Below are positions 1-6,519 of a stretch of DNA of 7,795 nucleotides, piece after piece. The stretch lies in assembly GCA_030150585.1 (NCBI GenBank), contig JASLFM010000111.1, forward strand, positions 1 through 7,795. Direction: 5' to 3'. The translations under genes and the position numbers were made by a program. The stretch is from Acidovorax sp. Lineage in GTDB: Bacteria; Pseudomonadota; Gammaproteobacteria; Burkholderiales; Burkholderiaceae_C. How positions within the stretch are numbered: position 1 is the first letter of the stretch; each line of letters starts with the position of its first letter. The notes under the pieces were generated by a model, which saw only the letters and a list, made by a program, of their open reading frames with translations, was not told where the DNA came from and did not search any database.

Positions 1-1237
1 CCACGTCGGCCAGCGCCTGCTGCACGCGCGCACGGCGCTCGGCCTCGGGCAGCCGGGCCGCATGCACGCGCAGCCCCTCGCCCACGATCTCCTCCACCGT
101 GAGGCGCGGCGAGAGCGACGAGAACGGGTCCTGGAACACCACTTGCACCTGCCGGCGCAGCGCCTGGTTGCCGGGCGTGTTGCGCATGGCCGGCTGCTGC
201 CAGGCCTGCCCCGCCACCGCCAGCGCGCCCGAGCACGGCAGCAGCCCCAGGATGGCCTGGGCCAGCGTGGACTTGCCCGAGCCCGACTCGCCCACTACGC
301 CCAGCGTCTGCCCCGGCAGCAAGCGCAGGCCTGCCCGCTGCACGGCCACGAATTCGCCCTTGCGGAACCAGCCGCGCACGCCCGGCAGCGGCACGGGGTA
401 GGCCACGCGCAGTGCGTCGGCCTGCACCAGCGGCGGCAGGTCGCCCGCGGGCGCAGGCACCACGTCGCGCCGCGGCTGGCTGGCGACAAGGCGCTGCGTG
501 TAGGCGTGCTGCGGCCGCGCGAACACCTGCTCCACGGGGCCCTGCTCGACCAGCAGGCCCTGCTCCATCACGGCCACGCGGTCGGCGAAGCGGCGCACGA
601 GGTTCAGGTCGTGCGTGATGAGCAGCACGGCCATGCCGCTGGCGCGCTGCAGCTCGGACAGCAGGTCGAGAATCTGCCCGCGCAGCGTCACATCGAGCGC
701 CGTCGTGGGCTCGTCGGCCAGCAGCAGCGCAGGCTCGCAGGCCAGGGCCATGGCGATCATGGCGCGCTGGCGCTGGCCGCCGCTGAGCTGGTGCGGGTAC
801 GCAAGCGCGCGCCGCGCGGGCTCGGGGATACCCGTTTTTGCTAGCAACTCGATAGCGTTTTGCGCGCTCTGAATGGGCGTCAGGGCCTTCTTTTGCTCCA
901 AAACTTCCGCGATCTGCCGCCCCACCGTCATGAGCGGGTTCAGCGCCGTCATGGGTTCCTGGAACACCATGGCGATGTCCCCTCCACGCACGCCGCGCAT
1001 CTCGCGCTCGGAGAGCCGCAGCAGGTCGCGTCCACGCAGCAGCGCCTGGCCTTGGACCCGGGCCTCGCCCGCCAGGCGCAGCAGCGACAGCGCCGTGATG
1101 GATTTGCCGGAACCCGACTCGCCCACGAGCGCGAGCTTCTCGCCGGGAGCAACGTCGAAATCCACGCCATGCACCACTTCCTTGGCGCCAAAACACACGC
1201 GCAGGCCACGCACCTGCAGCAAGGGTTGCATGCTCAT
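1..1237 (-). CDS. yejF: YejF-type double ATPase of peptide ABC importer (3' end cut by window edge)
   Basis: This is the ATP-hydrolysing subunit of the YejABEF peptide importer, on the cytoplasmic face of the inner membrane. The frame is open from the ATG at 1237 to the window edge, giving 412 codons of a family usually about 530 long, so roughly the last fifth is missing. Two ABC domains are fused in tandem. Domain 1 has Walker A GESGSGKS at residues 39-46, Q-loop VFQEP, signature LSGGQ at 151-155, Walker B ending LLLADE with catalytic Glu176, and H-loop His209. Domain 2 begins after a linker near residue 270, with Walker A GESGSGKS at 316-323 and Q-loop VFQDP; its signature and Walker B lie outside the window. 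The start overlaps the yejE stop as ATGA, which suggests translational coupling, and GGAAGG lies 7 bases upstream. The double-ATPase architecture, as opposed to separate DppD/DppF-like genes, together with the gene order supports YejF. Confidence 0.95.
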   Translation of the reverse strand, partial: MSMQPLLQVRGLRVCFGAKEVVHGVDFDVAPGEKLALVGESGSGKSITALSLLRLAGEARVQGQALLRGRDLLRLSEREMRGVRGGDIAMVFQEPMTALNPLMTVGRQIAEVLEQKKALTPIQSAQNAIELLAKTGIPEPARRALAYPHQLSGGQRQRAMIAMALACEPALLLADEPTTALDVTLRGQILDLLSELQRASGMAVLLITHDLNLVRRFADRVAVMEQGLLVEQGPVEQVFARPQHAYTQRLVASQPRRDVVPAPAGDLPPLVQADALRVAYPVPLPGVRGWFRKGEFVAVQRAGLRLLPGQTLGVVGESGSGKSTLAQAILGLLPCSGALAVAGQAWQQPAMRNTPGNQALRRQVQVVFQDPFSSLSPRLTVEEIVGEGLRVHAARLPEAERRARVQQALADV

Positions 1238-2253
1238 TGGTCGGCCTTCCGTGGGTCGAGCGCATCGCGCAGCGCATCACCCATGAAGGTGAGCAGCAGC
1301 AGCGTGGTAACGAGCACGCCGAAGGTGGACAGCGAAATCCACCACGCATCGATGCTGGCCTTGCCCTGGCTCAGCAGCTCCCCCAGGCTGGGCGTGCCCG
1401 GCGGCACGCCCAGGCCCAGGAAGTCGAGCGAGGTGAGCGACAGGATGGCCGCGCTCATCTGGAAGGGCAGAAAGGTGACGACGGGTGTGAGGCTGTTGGG
1501 CAGGATGTGGCGCCAGACGATCTGCCCGTTGGGCACGCCCAGCGCGCGCGCGGCCTTCACGTAGTCGAGCTGGCGGTTGCGCAGGAACTCGGCGCGCACG
1601 TAGTCCGACAGCCCCATCCAGCCGAACAGCGACAGCAGCACCAGCAGCAGGCCCACGCTGGGTGCGAACACGGCGCTGAAGATGATGAGCAGGTACAGCG
1701 CGGGCATGGAACCCCAGATCTCGATGAAGCGCTGGAACACCAGGTCCGTACGCCCCCCAAAGAAGCCCTGGATGGCCCCCGTGAGCACGCCCAGCACCAC
1801 ACCCGTCACGGTGAGCGCCAGGCCGAACAACACGCTCACGCGAAAGCCGTAGATGAGCTGGGCCAGCAGGTCGCGCCCCCGGTCATCGGTGCCCAGCCAG
1901 TTGTCGCGCGTGGGCGGCGAGGGGTTGGGAGCCTTGGCGAAGTAGTTGATGGTGTTCTGCCCGTAAGGGTTGAGCGTGTACAGCGCCCAGTTGCCGCCCT
2001 GCGAGAGCCGCTCGCGGATGAAGGGGTCGAGGTAATCGGTGGGCGTCTCGAAGTCGCCGCCGAAGGTCTTCTCGGGGTAGTCCTTCCACAGCGGCCAGTA
2101 GGTCTGGCCCTCGTAGCGCACGACGAGGGGGCGGTCGTTGCTGACGAGCTCGGCCCCCAGGCTCAGCACCACGAGCACGCAAAACAACAGCAGGCTCCAA
2201 TAGCCTAGACGGTTGCGCCGAAAGCGCCCCCAGGCGCGCCGTGCCGGCGACAA
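1234..2253 (-). CDS. yejE: YejE-type ABC importer permease
   Basis: Inner-membrane permease that pairs with YejB to form the channel of the YejABEF peptide importer. From the chosen TTG start it has 339 residues, close to E. coli YejE (about 341). The N-terminus reads SPARRAWGRFRRNRLGYWSL, a basic segment before the first membrane helix (about 18-35), as expected for the family. A large periplasmic region follows, ending with GTDDRGRDLLAQLIYGFRVS at about 121-140, and then several hydrophobic helices. The EAA loop that contacts the ATPase is DYVKAARALGVPNGQIVWRH at about 230-249. The C-terminus FMGDALRDALDPR is typical of DppC-like permeases. The start is uncertain: the frame stays open upstream with ATGs at 2325 and 2394, but that 47-residue extension is a translated palindromic spacer plus an out-of-frame overlap with yejB, so I prefer TTG 2253. 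A GGTGGGG about 11 bases upstream is a weak ribosome site. The stop overlaps the yejF start as ATGA. Confidence 0.93.
   Translation of the reverse strand: MSPARRAWGRFRRNRLGYWSLLLFCVLVVLSLGAELVSNDRPLVVRYEGQTYWPLWKDYPEKTFGGDFETPTDYLDPFIRERLSQGGNWALYTLNPYGQNTINYFAKAPNPSPPTRDNWLGTDDRGRDLLAQLIYGFRVSVLFGLALTVTGVVLGVLTGAIQGFFGGRTDLVFQRFIEIWGSMPALYLLIIFSAVFAPSVGLLLVLLSLFGWMGLSDYVRAEFLRNRQLDYVKAARALGVPNGQIVWRHILPNSLTPVVTFLPFQMSAAILSLTSLDFLGLGVPPGTPSLGELLSQGKASIDAWWISLSTFGVLVTTLLLLTFMGDALRDALDPRKADQ
1245..1250 (-). promoter_or_regulatory. Ribosome binding site of yejF
   Basis: GGAAGG, read on the minus strand inside the end of yejE, ends 7 bases before the ATG at 1237. This spacing favours that ATG over a second in-frame ATG two codons downstream (1231). 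Confidence 0.6.
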
Positions 2254-2359
2254 CGATGCCGAGGCCCCACCGCCAGAGCCACCGCGGAACGGGCTTTGCC
2301 CGGCCGCTGGTGGCGTCCCCCCCATGGGGGGAAGGCTGCCATCGGCCGGCTCAGGGGGG
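2254..2359. repeat. GC-rich palindromic intergenic element between yejB and yejE
   Basis: This is the only sizeable gap in the operon, and it begins directly after the yejB TAA. It contains a nested hairpin at 2278-2314: GCCACC pairs with GGTGGC, GCGG with CCGC, and CGGGC with GCCCG around a TTT loop, with small bulges. It also has a perfect 14-base palindrome of six C, AT, six G at 2318-2331. The strand facing the operon opens with a C-run followed by TGAGCC. I recall similar C-run/TGAGCC and palindromic spacers from Comamonadaceae genomes, where they recur between genes; the number of copies cannot be seen here, since only one is present. In the yejE frame it reads as Gly/Pro/Ser-rich low-complexity protein without a stop. 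Possible roles are mRNA stabilisation, partial attenuation, or a selfish or neutral repeat. Confidence 0.65.
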
Positions 2360-3391
2360 TTAATCGAATTTGACACGCGGGTCCACCCATACATAGCAAA
2401 GGTCGCTGATGAGCTTGGTCACGAGCCCGATCAGCGTGAACAGGTACAGCGTGCCCAGCACCACGGGGTAGTCGCGCCGGATCACACTCTCGTAGCTCAA
2501 GAGGCCCAGGCCGTCGAGCGAGAACAGCGTCTCGATGAGCAGCGAGCCCGCGAAGAACGCGCCGATGAAGGCCGCCGGAAAGCCCGTGACGATGGGGATC
2601 AGCGCGTTGCGGAACACGTGCTTCCAGAGCACCTGGCGCTCCGAGAGCCCCTTGGCGCGCGCCGTGAGCACATATTGCTTGCGGATTTCTTCGAGGAACG
2701 CGTTCTTGGTGAGCATGGCCGTCACCGCAAAGCTGCCCGCCACCATGGCCGTCACGGGCAGCGTGATGTGCCAGAGGTAGTCTGCGATGCGCGCGCCCCA
2801 TGAGAGTTCGTCCCAATTCGCCGAGGTCAGCCCGCGCAGCGGGAACCACTGCAGCTGCCCGCCGAAGATGACCAGCAGCGCCACGCCGAGCACGAAGCCG
2901 GGGATGGCATAGCCGACCAGGATGAGCAGCGTGGTCGCGAGATCGAAGCGCGAGCCCGCGCGCACGGCCTTGGCCACCCCCAGCGGCACGGCCACGAGGT
3001 AGCTGATGAAGAAGGTCCACAGCCCCAGGCTGATCGACACGGGCAGCTTCTCCTTCACGAGCTGCCACACCTCCTTGTTCTGGAAGAAGCTCTTGCCCAG
3101 ATCGAAGCGCGCGAACTGCCCCAGCATCTGGAAGAAGCGCTCGTGCGCGGGCTTGTCGAAGCCGTAGAGCGCCTTGATCTGCTCCAGCCGCGCAGGCTGA
3201 ACGCCCTGGCCGCCGCGGTAGGCCAGCCCCCCGCCCTCCGCGCTGCGCCCGCCCGCGCCGGCCTTAGCCTCGGCCAGGTACTGCTCCACGGGGCCGCCCG
3301 GCACGAACTGGATCACCACGAAGGTCAGCAGCAGCACGCCCAGCAGCGTGGGCAGCATGAGCAGAATGCGCTTGAGGACGTAGGCAAACAT
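2360..3391 (-). CDS. yejB: YejB-type ABC importer permease
   Basis: First permease of the YejABEF importer, an inner-membrane protein of the DppB-like binding-protein-dependent transport family. It has 343 residues; E. coli YejB is about 20 longer. The N-terminus MFAYVLKRILLMLPTLLGVL forms the first membrane helix, followed by the conserved VPGGPVEQYL. A Gly-rich periplasmic stretch at about 44-64 ends in YRGGQG, a feature I also recall in E. coli YejB, which helps separate it from generic DppB. LPVSISLGLWTFFISYL starts the transport domain, and the EAA loop is EIRKQYVLTARAKGLSERQV at about 235-254, followed by LWKHVFRNALIP. The protein ends DPRVKFD. It starts 15 bases after yejA, with only a weak A-rich ribosome site (AAAGAT), and clearly belongs to the same transcript. 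Confidence 0.96.
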   Translation of the reverse strand: MFAYVLKRILLMLPTLLGVLLLTFVVIQFVPGGPVEQYLAEAKAGAGGRSAEGGGLAYRGGQGVQPARLEQIKALYGFDKPAHERFFQMLGQFARFDLGKSFFQNKEVWQLVKEKLPVSISLGLWTFFISYLVAVPLGVAKAVRAGSRFDLATTLLILVGYAIPGFVLGVALLVIFGGQLQWFPLRGLTSANWDELSWGARIADYLWHITLPVTAMVAGSFAVTAMLTKNAFLEEIRKQYVLTARAKGLSERQVLWKHVFRNALIPIVTGFPAAFIGAFFAGSLLIETLFSLDGLGLLSYESVIRRDYPVVLGTLYLFTLIGLVTKLISDLCYVWVDPRVKFD

Positions 3392-3406
3392 GGAATCTTT
3401 ATCGGT

Positions 3407-5236
3407 CTATCGGGATTGCTTGTCTGGTGCCGTCTGGGGTGGCTGGCGCGCCCACCAGGTGTTGACCACCCACATCTCGCCCGGCGAGTACGGCGGCAGC
3501 GCCTCGGGCCGTGCGAGGCGCCAGGCGTTGTAGGCCATGCGATGCGTGGCCGCCGTCCACTGCGGGATCAGGTAGTGGCTGTGGGAGATGATGCGGTCGA
3601 GCGCGTGGCAGGCGGGCAGCAGCTGCGCCTCGGTCTTGGCGGCCGTCATCGCGGCGATCATCGCGTCCACGGCCGGGTTCTTGACGCCGGGGAAGTTGCC
3701 CGAGTCCTCGGTGTCGGCAGCCTGGCTGCCAAACATGTCGGCGAACTCCTGGCCCGGGTTGTTCGTGCCCTGGTAGGCCAGCGAGGTGATGTCGAAGTCG
3801 AACTTCTGCAGCCGCTGCTGGTACAACGCGAAATCCACCGACCGGAAGCGCAACTGGACGCCGAGCTTCTCGAGGTTGCGGATCCACGGCGCCACGCTGC
3901 GGATGCCAGTCTCGGCGCTGTCGAGGTATTCGAGCACGAGCGCCTCGCCCCGGGCATTGCGCAGTGCGCCATCCCGCACCTCCCAGCCAGCCTCGCGCAA
4001 CAGCGCCTGCGCACGCCGCAGGTTGGCGCGCAGTGATGAGGGGGGATCGGTGCTGGGGGGCACGGTCATGGGGCCGAAGGCCGCTGCGGGAATCTGCTGG
4101 CGCCAGGGCTCCATCAGGGCCAGTTCCTCTGCCGAGGGGGTGCCGCGCGTCTCGCACAGGGTGTTTCCGAACAGGCCGTTCACGCGCTGGTACGAGCCGT
4201 AGAACATCTGGCGGTTCATCCACTCGAAGTCCAGCGCCAGGCCCAGCGCCTCGCGCACGCGCACGTCCTGCAGCTGTGGGCGGCGCACGTTGAGCACGTA
4301 GCTCTGGAAGCCCGAGGGCAGCTTGTGCGCGAACTCACCCTTCACGAGTTCGCCGGTGTCGAACTTCTTGCCTGTCACCCGGCGCGCCCAATCGCCCGCG
4401 CTGAAAAAGCGCATAAGGTCGAATTCGCCCGCCTTGAGGGCTTCGAGCCGGGCCGTGTTGTCCTTGTAGATCTTGACGCTGATGCGGTCGAAGTTGGCCG
4501 TACCGCGCCGCACCGGCAGGTCGCGTGCCCAGTAGCCCGGGTCGCGCACGTAGGTGATGTCCTTGCCGAAGTTGACGGGGCCTATGCGGTACGGGCCACT
4601 GCCGATGGGCGGGTCCATCACCACCTGATCGAAAGGCTTGCCCTGGCCCCAGTCGCGGCTGAAGACGGGCAACCCGCCCACGGTGAGCGGCAGTTCGCGG
4701 TTGGGGCGCTTGAAGCGAAAGCGCACCGTGCGGTCGCCGAGCACGTCCACGCCGTCCACCTCGGTCAGCAGGGTCTTGTAGGCCGGTGAAGTGTAGGGGC
4801 CGATGAGCGTTTCATAGCTGTGCTTCACATCCTGCGCGAGCACCGGCTTGCCGTTGTGAAAGCGTGCCTCGGGCCGCAGGCGGAACGTGGCGGAGAGGCC
4901 GTCGGCGGCCACCTCGACGTCCTCGGCCAGCAAGCCGTAGCCCGTGGCCGTTTCGTCGAGCGAGCCCGTGAGCAGGCTGTCGAACATCAGGTCCGACAGG
5001 TAGGCGGGCGCGGTGCCCTTGATCGTGAACGGGTTGTACTTGTCGAAGGTGGATACGCGCAGGTTGCTCACCAGGCGCAGCTCACCGCCCTTGGGGGCCT
5101 GCACGTTGACGTAACCGAAATGGGGGAAGCCCTGGGGATAGCGGGGCTCGCCCCACAGCGCATAGGCATGGGCCGCCCACGCCGGCGCCGCACCAAAACC
5201 CAGGGAAGACAACAAACAGATCAGCCAGAACCGCAT
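3407..5236 (-). CDS. yejA: YejA-type periplasmic peptide-binding protein (SBP family 5)
   Basis: Substrate-binding component of the YejABEF importer, expected in the periplasm, delivering peptides to YejB/YejE. It has 609 residues (E. coli YejA about 604). A signal peptide is clear: MRFWLICLLSSLGFGAAPAWA with an AWA/A cleavage site after residue 21, and no lipobox cysteine at the cleavage point, so a soluble periplasmic form is likely. Family-5 features include the N-terminal KGGELRLVSNLRVSTFDKYNPF region, YGLLAEDVEVAADG followed by FRLRPEARFHNGKPV, and the late segment SLAYQGTNNPGQEFADMFGS. The ATG at 5236 is chosen because it begins the signal peptide. The frame remains open upstream to 6169, but only as the antisense of fabI. 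It is the promoter-proximal gene of the operon and is divergent from fabI. Reported cargo elsewhere includes microcin C and other peptides; the ligand here is not deducible. Confidence 0.95.
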   Translation of the reverse strand: MRFWLICLLSSLGFGAAPAWAAHAYALWGEPRYPQGFPHFGYVNVQAPKGGELRLVSNLRVSTFDKYNPFTIKGTAPAYLSDLMFDSLLTGSLDETATGYGLLAEDVEVAADGLSATFRLRPEARFHNGKPVLAQDVKHSYETLIGPYTSPAYKTLLTEVDGVDVLGDRTVRFRFKRPNRELPLTVGGLPVFSRDWGQGKPFDQVVMDPPIGSGPYRIGPVNFGKDITYVRDPGYWARDLPVRRGTANFDRISVKIYKDNTARLEALKAGEFDLMRFFSAGDWARRVTGKKFDTGELVKGEFAHKLPSGFQSYVLNVRRPQLQDVRVREALGLALDFEWMNRQMFYGSYQRVNGLFGNTLCETRGTPSAEELALMEPWRQQIPAAAFGPMTVPPSTDPPSSLRANLRRAQALLREAGWEVRDGALRNARGEALVLEYLDSAETGIRSVAPWIRNLEKLGVQLRFRSVDFALYQQRLQKFDFDITSLAYQGTNNPGQEFADMFGSQAADTEDSGNFPGVKNPAVDAMIAAMTAAKTEAQLLPACHALDRIISHSHYLIPQWTAATHRMAYNAWRLARPEALPPYSPGEMWVVNTWWARQPPQTAPDKQSR

Positions 5237-5338
5237 GCGACAATTCTGCCCTACGCGGGCTGGGCGCCCCACGGGGTGGACCCGATTGGACGCCCCAGGG
5301 CCGCCGCACTTTCTCGATTTTTCTCCAGGAGAACAACA
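5237..5338. promoter_or_regulatory. Divergent intergenic region yejA / fabI
   Basis: These 102 bases must hold the start signals for both the importer operon (leftward) and fabI (rightward), unless promoters lie inside the flanking genes. I see a TTGGAC at 5286-5291 that could be a rightward -35, but no convincing -10 at the right spacing. No good leftward pair is visible, and the ribosome site of yejA is weak (AGGG about 12 bases upstream). The region is therefore called from context, not from consensus boxes. Confidence 0.5.
5321..5333 (+). promoter_or_regulatory. fabI ribosome binding site inside a small dyad
   Basis: AGGAG at 5327-5331 lies 7 bases before the ATG of fabI at 5339, an ideal Shine-Dalgarno that fixes this start. 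It sits in a perfect dyad, TTCTCC-A-GGAGAA, that could fold as a 5-bp hairpin (TTCTC / GAGAA) with a CAG loop. Confidence 0.7.
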
Positions 5339-6139
5339 ATGGGTTTCCTCGCCGGCAAGAAGCTGCTCGTCACGGGCGTGCTGTCCAATCGCTCCATCGC
5401 CTACGGCATCGCCCGTGCCTGCCATCAGCAGGGCGCTGAGCTGGCTTTCAGCTACGTGGGCGAGCGCTTCAAGGACCGCATCACCGAGTTCGCCGCCGAG
5501 TTCGACTCCAAGCTTGTCTTCGACTGCGACGTGGCGGACGACGCCCAGATCGACAAGATGTTCGCCGACCTCGGCGCCACCTGGGGCAAGTTCGATGGTT
5601 TCGTGCACAGCATCGGCTTCGCGCCTCGCGAGGCCATCGCGGGCAACTTCCTCGACGGCCTCTCGCGCGAGGGCTTCCGCATCGCGCACGACATCAGCGC
5701 CTACAGTTTCCCCGCGATGGCCAAAGCCGCCCTGCCCTACCTCAACGACAAGTCCTCGCTGCTCACCCTGAGCTACCTGGGCGCGCTGCGCTCCATTCCC
5801 AACTACAACACCATGGGCCTGGCCAAGGCCAGCCTGGAGGCCAGCGTGCGCTACCTCGCCGAGGCTGTAGGCCGCACGCAAGATGGCCGCAGCATCCGCG
5901 CCAACGGCATCAGCGCCGGCCCCATCAAGACGCTGGCCGCCAGCGGCATCAAGGACTTCGGCAAGCTGCTCGGCCGCGTGGCCGACGCCGCCCCGCTGCG
6001 CCGCAACGTGACCATCGAGGACGTGGGCAATGTGGCAGCCTTCCTGCTCTCCGACCTGGCCAGCGGCGTGACGGCCGAGATCACCTACGTGGACGGCGGC
6101 TTTAGCCAGACGGCAGGCCTGTCGGCCGATCAGGTCTGA
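5339..6139 (+). CDS. fabI: Enoyl-[acyl-carrier-protein] reductase (NADH), FabI
   Basis: Cytoplasmic enzyme of type II fatty-acid synthesis that reduces trans-2-enoyl-ACP to acyl-ACP with NADH, the last step of each elongation cycle. It has 266 residues (E. coli FabI 262) and is a divergent short-chain dehydrogenase fold. The N-terminal nucleotide motif is VTGVLSNRSIAYGIA (about 11-25), followed by FDCDVADDAQID and FVHSIGFAP (88-96). Catalytic residues follow the FabI Y-x6-K pattern: Tyr146 in LSYLG, Tyr156 in IPNYN and Lys163 in MGLAKASLEA. The substrate loop ISAGPIKTLAASGIKDF (191-207) is intact. Gly93, Met159 and the Phe at 207 (E. coli 203), sites where triclosan or diazaborine resistance changes are known, carry the wild-type residues, so a sensitive enzyme is inferred. 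About four extra residues (around 179-185, RTQDGRS) precede the substrate loop compared with E. coli. The start is fixed by a strong ribosome site; a frame open upstream to 4820 is antisense to yejA. Transcription ends at a strong terminator 13 bases after the stop. Confidence 0.98.
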   Translation: MGFLAGKKLLVTGVLSNRSIAYGIARACHQQGAELAFSYVGERFKDRITEFAAEFDSKLVFDCDVADDAQIDKMFADLGATWGKFDGFVHSIGFAPREAIAGNFLDGLSREGFRIAHDISAYSFPAMAKAALPYLNDKSSLLTLSYLGALRSIPNYNTMGLAKASLEASVRYLAEAVGRTQDGRSIRANGISAGPIKTLAASGIKDFGKLLGRVADAAPLRRNVTIEDVGNVAAFLLSDLASGVTAEITYVDGGFSQTAGLSADQV

Positions 6140-6152
6140 GGCACAGCCAACG

Positions 6153-6188
6153 AAAAAGCCCGCCGGCATTGCTGCCGGCGGGCTTTTT
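6153..6188. terminator. Bidirectional intrinsic terminator between fabI and the DUF465 gene
   Basis: A perfect 16-bp inverted repeat, AAAAAGCCCGCCGGCA / TGCCGGCGGGCTTTTT, with a TTGC loop. It has a GC-rich core with an A-run on one side and a T-run on the other, so it works as a Rho-independent terminator in both directions. It lies between the stop of fabI (6139) and the convergent stop at 6210. Confidence 0.95.
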
Positions 6189-6209
6189 CATGGACGGCTG
6201 TCAGGCCGA

Positions 6210-6434
6210 TCAGGCCTGCGCCGAGGCCACGCGGCGCAGGTGCGCGTAAATCTGGTCCTTGAGCTGCAGCTTTTCTTTCTTGAGCGCCTCGATCTCGGCG
6301 CTCGTCGCCTGCACGATGCGCGCCTCCATGTTCTTGATGCGCTGGTCCATGTCGTTGTGCTTGTCGAACAAGGCGGTGAAATGGCTGTCCTGGCCCTTGA
6401 TCTTGGTGATCAGTTCACGGTATTCGGGAAACAT
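6210..6434 (-). CDS. Small DUF465 (YdcH-like) coiled-coil protein
   Basis: A 74-residue cytoplasmic protein matching the DUF465/YdcH family, which is widespread in proteobacteria and of unknown function. The family's opening pattern is recognisable: MFPEYRELITKIKGQDSHFTAL, then LFDKHNDMDQRIKNMEAR. The whole chain reads as a helical, charged, heptad-like coiled coil (about 22-68), with IEALKKEKLQLKDQIYAHLR in the second half. There is no signal peptide or membrane segment. GAGGAG five bases before the ATG at 6434 is a strong ribosome site. The stop at 6210 is followed two codons later by a second in-frame TGA. It lies downstream of the decarboxylase on the same strand, but a possible promoter of its own sits in the 85-base gap. 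The family assignment is firm; the function is not known to me. Confidence 0.9.
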   Translation of the reverse strand: MFPEYRELITKIKGQDSHFTALFDKHNDMDQRIKNMEARIVQATSAEIEALKKEKLQLKDQIYAHLRRVASAQA

Positions 6435-6462
6435 CGGCGCTCCTCAAAGGTACGGTGGTGGC

Positions 6463-6491
6463 ATTCTACGAACAGCCCTGGCCGGCCCCAA
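6463..6491 (-). promoter_or_regulatory. Possible sigma-70 promoter for the DUF465 gene
   Basis: Read leftward, TTGGGG (6491-6486) and TAGAAT (6468-6463) are separated by exactly 17 bases. The -10 matches the consensus at five of six positions; the -35 matches only its first three. Initiation would fall near 6456, leaving a leader of about 20 bases carrying the strong ribosome site. Confidence 0.4.
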
Positions 6492-6519
6492 GGGGAGCCT
6501 GCGCCGAACATGACCCAGG

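Noticed and set aside
62..1564. Several plus-strand ORFs opposite yejF
   Set aside because: All mirror the double ATPase, whose Walker, Q-loop and signature motifs are intact in one continuous minus-strand frame.
1237..2208. 323-residue plus-strand ORF opposite yejE
   Set aside because: Composition is His/Gln/Arg/Ala-rich as expected from reverse-complemented permease codons; it has no recognisable domain or ribosome site.
5286..5314. Consensus promoter for fabI using TTGGAC
   Set aside because: No hexamer at 16-18 bases spacing matches TATAAT well enough to call.
4820..5338. N-terminal extension of fabI by 173 residues
   Set aside because: It is antisense to yejA and the divergent spacer; a strong ribosome site and the conserved MGFL start place FabI at 5339.
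5237..6169. Open reading frame upstream of yejA that would make a 920-residue protein
   Set aside because: It is entirely antisense to fabI, has no family features, and the true protein begins with a clear signal peptide at 5236. GC-rich third positions keep the antisense frame open.
6215..6240. 8-bp inverted repeat CCTGCGCC / GGCGCAGG at the end of the DUF465 gene
   Set aside because: It lies within codons of the Ala/Arg-rich C-terminus, has a 10-base loop and no T-run, and a far better terminator sits just downstream.
6486..6495. CCCCAAGGGG as a terminator for the decarboxylase
   Set aside because: The loop would be only two bases and no T-run follows; it overlaps a plausible -35 element instead.
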